Below the pieces are notes generated by a model, which had not been told where the DNA came from, did not search any database, and was given only the letters and a program-made list of their open reading frames with translations. A stretch of 18,272 nt of DNA from Pelobacter sp. UBA5610 (GTDB lineage Bacteria > Desulfobacterota > Desulfuromonadia > Desulfuromonadales > Syntrophotaleaceae), in assembly GCA_002424645.1 (NCBI GenBank), contig DIKU01000049.1, positions 1-18,272 on the forward strand, written 5' to 3'. The number at the start of each line of letters is the position of its first letter. Position 1 is the stretch's first letter. The translations under genes and the position numbers were made by a program. This document shows positions 13,753 to 18,272 of this stretch, one piece after another.

Positions 13753-14931
13753 ATGCATAAGGCAACAAAAGCGCGTCGCGCGATGATTGTTACAGGTGAG
13801 GCTTCCGGCGATCTTCATGGGGCCAATCTTATCCATGCAGCAAGAAAAATCGACCCGGAATTGGAGTTTTTCGGAGTCGGCGGTGCCCGTATGTCTGAGG
13901 CCGGATGTGAGATTTTAATCCCTGCTGAAGAACTCGCGGTAATGGGGTTTGTTGAGGTTTTGGCTCACTTCCCGACGATCTGGCGCGCATTCCGGCAGCT
14001 TAAAAAGGTGCTGCATGGGCCGCAGAGGCCGGATGTTCTGGTTTTGATCGACTTTGCGGAATTCAACTTGTTGCTTGCGGCCCAGGCAAAAAAAGCCGGG
14101 GTTCCGGTGCTTTATTACGTTAGCCCGCAAGTCTGGGCTTGGCGGCGGGGGCGGGTGCGGCGTATCGCTTCGGTCGTCGATCGGCTTGCCGCTATTTTCC
14201 CGTTTGAGCCGGAGCTTTACAAGGATCAGGATATCGACGTTGAATACGTCGGACATCCTCTGTTGGACGAGTTTGAAGTCACCGAGGATCGGACCAGCTT
14301 TTTGCTGAAGTGCGGACTTGATCCGGATCGCCCGGTTATCGGCTTGTTCCCGGGCAGCCGCAGAAATGAGTTGAAGTATATATTCGATACCATTATGGAG
14401 TCTGCGGTCCGGTTGAGAGAAAGGTATCCTGCCGCCCAGTTTCTGCTCCCGGTGGCCTCAAGTTTTCGCAAACAGGATATGCAGGCCCTGGTGGCTCCCT
14501 ATGGATTACCGGTCACCCTCGTCGAAGAGGATATTTACAACGTTATTCAAGCATGCGATGCGATTATCAGCGTCTCCGGAACGGTCACCCTGCAGATTGC
14601 CCTGGTCGGTACGCCGATGGCCATTGTATACAAACTGGCGCCGATCAGTTACGCCATCGGTCGTCGTTTGATCCGGGTTCCCTATATCGGTTTGGCCAAT
14701 ATTGTCGCCGGCCGACAAGTGGTCAAGGAGTTTATTCAACAACAGGCATCTCCTGATGCGATTGCTTGTGAGATTGATGCAATTCTTGCCGATACAGACT
14801 ACAATCGCACGATGCGTAGCGATCTTTTGACCATTCAGCAGCGTATGGGCGAGGGCGGTTGTTCCGAGCGTGTGGCGCTAATGGTTTCGGAGCTGAGCAG
14901 CAGTATTTCAGCCAAGGAGCGTAATTTGTGA
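13753..14931 (+). CDS. lpxB: Lipid-A-disaccharide synthase
   Basis: This GT19 glycosyltransferase joins UDP-diacyl-sugar and lipid X into the lipid A disaccharide at the inner face of the inner membrane. The product has 392 residues. Family blocks present are VTGEASGDLHGANL at the N terminus, GVGGARM, the stretch LVLIDFAEFNL, YYVSPQVWAWRRGRV, YVGHPLLDE, LFPGSRRNEL and, near the C terminus, SVSGTVTLQIALVGTPM. ATG 13753 is chosen because the conserved region starts soon after; an ATG at 13711 would lie inside the aminotransferase gene. The binding site is weak (TAGGTG). The stop overlaps the GTG start of msbA. In Geobacter relatives an lpxI gene is often nearby; none is present here between lpxA and lpxB. 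Confidence 0.95.
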   Translation: MHKATKARRAMIVTGEASGDLHGANLIHAARKIDPELEFFGVGGARMSEAGCEILIPAEELAVMGFVEVLAHFPTIWRAFRQLKKVLHGPQRPDVLVLIDFAEFNLLLAAQAKKAGVPVLYYVSPQVWAWRRGRVRRIASVVDRLAAIFPFEPELYKDQDIDVEYVGHPLLDEFEVTEDRTSFLLKCGLDPDRPVIGLFPGSRRNELKYIFDTIMESAVRLRERYPAAQFLLPVASSFRKQDMQALVAPYGLPVTLVEEDIYNVIQACDAIISVSGTVTLQIALVGTPMAIVYKLAPISYAIGRRLIRVPYIGLANIVAGRQVVKEFIQQQASPDAIACEIDAILADTDYNRTMRSDLLTIQQRMGEGGCSERVALMVSELSSSISAKERNL

Positions 14932-16667
14932 GGTACAACGCCCGACAACTTTACAGTCGTCTTTTTCGTTACTCAAGGCCCTATATCTGGAGGGTTCTGT
15001 TGGCCATGGGGGCTTCTCTGCTGGTCTCCGGCTCCGATGTGGCCACCGCCAAATTGGTCAAACCGTTCGTGGATAAATTGCTGGTAGCCACGCATAGCGG
15101 GATGGTTAATTGGGTGCCAGTTATTGTTATAGGTCTTGCCACCTGTAAAGGCGTTGGCCGTTATATTCAGGAATATTTTATCAAGACCGCCGGCCAGTTG
15201 GTTGTGCAGGATATTCGCAATGACCTGTATACGCATTCCATGAACCTTTCCATGGGGTACTTTTCCCATAGCTCTACAGGTAATGTCATGTCCCGTATCC
15301 TCAACGATGTCGGGGCATTGCAACGCTCGGCCGCCGATGTGCTGGTCGACGGGCTGCGGGAAAGTTTTACCTTGATCGGCCTGACTTTTGTTGCGTTTCA
15401 AAGCGACTGGCGGCTGGCTTCCATAGCCTTTGTGGTTATGCCCATTTCCGTGGTGCCGGCCAATGTCTTGGGACAGCGCATAAAAGATAATACCCGTCGC
15501 TCACAGCGTACGCTCGGCAATCTGACCCGTGTTCTGCAGGAGAGTCTTGCCGGCATCAAGGTCATTAAGGCCTTCGGTACCGAAGCTCGTGAATGCGAAC
15601 GTTTCAAGGAAGAAAATAATAACTTTTATTATTTTTTGCGGAAGGTTCTCAAGTACGATTCGGCAGCAACCCCCGTGGTAGAGATTCTTTCTTCCGTCGG
15701 CGTCGCCGCCGTGTTGTGGTACGGCATTCAACGTGTTCATCAAGGCGCCATGACCCAGGGGGATCTGTCCGCCTTTATCGTTGCCATGTTGATGATGTAT
15801 GCGCCTCTAAAGCGTTTGACCAAGGTCAGCAATACCATCCAGCGGTCTTTTGGCGCAGCTGAGCGGGTGTTTGAGTTGATGGATGAAGTTCCCGCTATCA
15901 AGGATATGCCCGATGCCATTCAGGCCTCAAGACCCGCAGGGCATATTGCCTTCAATCATGTCCGTTTTTCCTACGGGGATGAACCGGTTCTGGATGATAT
16001 CAGTCTATCTATCCGCGCCGGAGAAGTTGTTGCGCTGGTCGGGCCTAGTGGCGGAGGAAAGTCGACCATTATTGGCCTGCTCAACCGGTTTTACGACCCC
16101 CAGCAGGGGAGTATCCTCATTGATGGTCAGGATATTCGGCATTTGACCCAATATAGCCTCAAACAGAGCATCGCTCTGGTTGATCAGGAAACCTTTCTGT
16201 TTAACGATACGGTCCGGAACAATATCCGCTATGGTCGACCCGAGGCCAGTGATGCCGAGGTTGAAGAGGCTGCCAGGCTGGCATATGCAGACGAGTTTGT
16301 GCGAACCATGAATGATGACTACGAGACGATTATAGGCGACCGGGGAGTACGCCTTTCAGGAGGGCAGCGCCAACGTATCTGCATCGCTCGCGCCATACTT
16401 CGCGATGCGCCAATCCTGCTTCTGGATGAGGCGACCAGTGCTCTTGATACGGAAAGCGAAGCCATGGTCCAAAAAGCCCTCGTCAACCTTATGCAAAATC
16501 GTACCACCATTGTTGTTGCACACCGGTTGTCAACCGTTATGCATGCTGACAAAATTGTTGTACTGGAGGACGGTCGCATTCGTGAAGTGGGCCGTCATCA
16601 GGAACTTCTGGCGGGGGACGGGCTTTATCGTCGCCTGTATGATATGCAGTTTACCGATCGGGATTAA
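14928..16667 (+). CDS. msbA: Lipid A export ABC transporter MsbA
   Basis: This half-transporter dimerises to flip core-lipid A to the periplasmic leaflet of the inner membrane. The product has 579 residues. Six membrane helices occupy about 15-310, and the ABC domain has Walker A GPSGGGKS at 372-379 (Lys378), the signature LSGGQ at 476-480, Walker B ILLLDE at 496-501 and the H-loop in VVAHRLSTV. The start is GTG, overlapping the lpxB stop as GTGA, with AAGGAG eight bases upstream, implying coupled translation. Other multidrug half-transporters look alike; the lpxB-waaA-lpxK setting supports MsbA. Confidence 0.93.
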   Translation: MRYNARQLYSRLFRYSRPYIWRVLLAMGASLLVSGSDVATAKLVKPFVDKLLVATHSGMVNWVPVIVIGLATCKGVGRYIQEYFIKTAGQLVVQDIRNDLYTHSMNLSMGYFSHSSTGNVMSRILNDVGALQRSAADVLVDGLRESFTLIGLTFVAFQSDWRLASIAFVVMPISVVPANVLGQRIKDNTRRSQRTLGNLTRVLQESLAGIKVIKAFGTEARECERFKEENNNFYYFLRKVLKYDSAATPVVEILSSVGVAAVLWYGIQRVHQGAMTQGDLSAFIVAMLMMYAPLKRLTKVSNTIQRSFGAAERVFELMDEVPAIKDMPDAIQASRPAGHIAFNHVRFSYGDEPVLDDISLSIRAGEVVALVGPSGGGKSTIIGLLNRFYDPQQGSILIDGQDIRHLTQYSLKQSIALVDQETFLFNDTVRNNIRYGRPEASDAEVEEAARLAYADEFVRTMNDDYETIIGDRGVRLSGGQRQRICIARAILRDAPILLLDEATSALDTESEAMVQKALVNLMQNRTTIVVAHRLSTVMHADKIVVLEDGRIREVGRHQELLAGDGLYRRLYDMQFTDRD

Positions 16668-16677
16668 CCGGTTAATC
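16662..16677. repeat. 16-base perfect palindrome over msbA stop
   Basis: GATTAACCGGTTAATC includes the msbA TAA stop (16665-16667) and lies 14 bases before the waaA GTG start. The strict dyad symmetry with no loop is more like a protein operator than an RNA terminator. No T run follows. Confidence 0.5.
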
Positions 16678-16691
16678 ATGGGGGGGATGGG

Positions 16692-17981
16692 GTGTACCTG
16701 CTGTATGATCTGATCTGGCTTGTTGGCGCCATGGCATTAGTGCCCTGGTACCTGCTGCGCCGATTCTGTGGAGGGAAAAACCGCCAAGGCCTCAGAGAGC
16801 GCTTCGGTTGGTATGCTCCAGGTCGTCTGGCATTGCTGGAGGGGCGCCCGGTATTGTGGCTGCACGCCGTGTCGGTCGGGGAAACCCGTGCTGCCGTGCC
16901 TCTGATCCGGGGACTGAAAAAACGGTTTCCCGAACATGCGCTGGTTCTTACGAATGTCACGGAGACCGGTCATGCCGTGGCTCAGGATATCGCAGAAATT
17001 GATCTTTGCCTGTTTTTCCCCTTCGATATTTCATGGGCGGTACGGCGGGTTTTACGCCAGGTTCGACCCGATATCGTCGTGATTGTCGAAACCGAAATCT
17101 GGCCGAATCTGGTGGCCTGCTCACAGCAGGCCGGGATACCGCTGGTGTTGGTCAATGGGCGTATTTCGGATCGCTCTTTTCCCCGTTATCGCAAAGTGCG
17201 CCATCTCTTGCGACCGGTCTTGAATCGATTTGCGTGCCTATGTATGCAGACGGAGCAGGATGGACAGCGGATATTGGCTCTGGGTGCTTTGCCTGAGCGG
17301 GTCTCTGTTACCGGTAATCTCAAATTCGACATGTCCTGCGATGGCATAGACAGTATGGCTCAGGAAACTGTGCGTGCCGCCTATGGATTGCCAACAGACA
17401 GCCTGGTGTGGGTGGCAGGCAGCACCCATCCCGGTGAAGAAGAACTGGTGTTGGATGCCTTTGTTGCATTGCGTGCGCGGGGTGTTAAGGTTTCCATGGT
17501 TCTGGCACCACGTCACCCGGGGCGGGCGCAGGAGGTTGGGCAATTACTCAGTTCTCGAGGATTGAAATGGGTTGCGCGAACCTCTCTTGCCGAATTGGCT
17601 GGATCGCTGCAGGTCGGCGATGTTTTGCTTGTCGATACCGTTGGAGAATTACTCAAACTCTATGCCGCCGCCGATGCGGTTTTTGTCGGAGGCAGCCTCG
17701 TACCCGTTGGTGGCCACAATGTTCTCGAAGCGTCCCTGCTGAAGAAACCGGTATTGTTCGGACCCCACATGGAAAACTTTCGTGAAATTGCCCGGTTGGT
17801 GATTGACGCCGGTGCGGGAAAACAGATTCGCTCATCGGAATTAACCGACGAACTTGAGGCCATGCTGCACGATTCAGAGACTATGCAGGCCATGGGGACG
17901 GCCGGGTACAATCTTTTTCATCAGCATGCCGGTGCCACGGAACGTACCGTAAATCATATCCACCGTTTGCTGGACAATTAA
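16692..17981 (+). CDS. waaA: 3-deoxy-D-manno-octulosonic acid (Kdo) transferase
   Basis: This GT30 enzyme adds Kdo from CMP-Kdo to lipid IVA on the cytoplasmic side of the inner membrane. The product has 429 residues. An N-terminal membrane anchor (about 3-22) is followed by RFGWY and then LHAVSVGE with Glu64, equivalent to the catalytic Glu60 of E. coli WaaA. Further family blocks are LTNVTETG, IVVIVETEIWPNLV, LVNGRISDRSF, the acceptor-side VAGSTHPGEEE and the C-terminal VGGSLVPVGGHNVLEA. The start is GTG; the frame is closed upstream by the msbA stop and no in-frame ATG exists, and the G-rich run before it serves as binding site. Whether it adds one or two Kdo residues cannot be read from sequence. 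Confidence 0.95.
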   Translation: MYLLYDLIWLVGAMALVPWYLLRRFCGGKNRQGLRERFGWYAPGRLALLEGRPVLWLHAVSVGETRAAVPLIRGLKKRFPEHALVLTNVTETGHAVAQDIAEIDLCLFFPFDISWAVRRVLRQVRPDIVVIVETEIWPNLVACSQQAGIPLVLVNGRISDRSFPRYRKVRHLLRPVLNRFACLCMQTEQDGQRILALGALPERVSVTGNLKFDMSCDGIDSMAQETVRAAYGLPTDSLVWVAGSTHPGEEELVLDAFVALRARGVKVSMVLAPRHPGRAQEVGQLLSSRGLKWVARTSLAELAGSLQVGDVLLVDTVGELLKLYAAADAVFVGGSLVPVGGHNVLEASLLKKPVLFGPHMENFREIARLVIDAGAGKQIRSSELTDELEAMLHDSETMQAMGTAGYNLFHQHAGATERTVNHIHRLLDN

Positions 17982-17982
17982 A

Positions 17983-18272
17983 ATGGCACGTCTGGCTCTC
18001 TTTTATCGCCGTTTGGCCGTGTACGGTCCCACAACTTTAGTGCAGAGGTTGATTTTTACGATCCTGCTGCCACTGGGGTGGCTGTACGGTGCGTTGATGC
18101 GACTCCGGGCTTTGATGTATCACGTTGGGGTGTTCGCTTCGTATCGTGCGTGTGTGCCGGTGATTTCCATTGGCAATCTGAGCGTAGGCGGGACCGGAAA
18201 AACCCCTGTGGTCGATCATTTGATTCGCTACTGTCTGTCTTTGGACAAACGCGTGGCCGTGGTCAGCCGTGG
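17983..18272 (+). CDS. lpxK: Tetraacyldisaccharide 4'-kinase, N-terminal part
   Basis: The first 96 codons are visible; the gene runs off the right edge. LpxK phosphorylates the 4' position of the lipid A disaccharide to make lipid IVA. After an N-terminal hydrophobic segment (about 20-38) comes the family's glycine-rich P-loop GNLSVGGTGKT at 64-74, with the preceding CVPVISI strand and following VVDHLIRY helix typical of LpxK. The start codon is one base after the waaA stop, so translation is likely coupled. An ATG right after the TAA is the only reasonable start; the short spacing leaves its binding site within the end of waaA. Confidence 0.93.
   Translation, partial: MARLALFYRRLAVYGPTTLVQRLIFTILLPLGWLYGALMRLRALMYHVGVFASYRACVPVISIGNLSVGGTGKTPVVDHLIRYCLSLDKRVAVVSR

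Overview
The window looks like chromosomal core DNA from a Gram-negative anaerobe of the Desulfuromonadales (Pelobacter/Syntrophotalea/Geobacter-like deltaproteobacteria). This assignment is an inference. It rests on the gene order prfB-lysS-lolC/E-lolD-bamA-skp-lpxD-fabZ-lpxA, on moderate GC content, and on a divergent acetylating aldehyde dehydrogenase of the fermentative AdhE/EutE type. No species can be named from the sequence alone. I see no mobile elements, tRNA, rRNA or CRISPR.

Layout. Positions 1-629 (minus) hold the 5' part of a CoA-acylating acetaldehyde dehydrogenase. Positions 630-1486 are an 857-nt divergent intergenic region. On the minus strand it carries a long, highly structured candidate leader: a sigma70-like promoter, a pseudoknot-capable segment, a terminator-like hairpin with a U tract, and two more hairpins before a perfect AGGAGG. 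On the plus strand it carries candidate promoters for prfB. Positions 1487-4200 hold prfB, with an intact programmed +1 frameshift site, and lysS, closed by a strong intrinsic terminator at 4211-4243. Positions 4259-18272 hold an almost unbroken envelope-biogenesis cluster, all on the plus strand.

The envelope cluster. lolC/E and lolD encode the lipoprotein-release ABC transporter. bamA has its own near-consensus promoter, whose -35 box lies exactly inside an inverted repeat. skp supplies the periplasmic chaperone for outer-membrane proteins. lpxD, fabZ, lpxA, lpxB, waaA and lpxK encode lipid A/Kdo assembly steps, and msbA encodes the flippase. Between lpxA and lpxB lie a Gfo/Idh/MocA dehydrogenase and a DegT-family 3-keto-sugar aminotransferase. 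This is the arrangement known for gnnA/gnnB, which convert UDP-GlcNAc to its 3-amino analogue. The predicted outcome is a lipid A built partly or wholly on 2,3-diamino-2,3-dideoxyglucose with amide-linked acyl chains.

The gnnA-like and gnnB-like genes are separated by 319 nt holding a good intrinsic terminator and a weaker second one, so transcription of the second half (gnnB-lpxB-msbA-waaA-lpxK) probably restarts there. Short perfect palindromes sit at or just after several stop codons (lolD, bamA, gnnA, msbA), a recurring feature whose role is not known.
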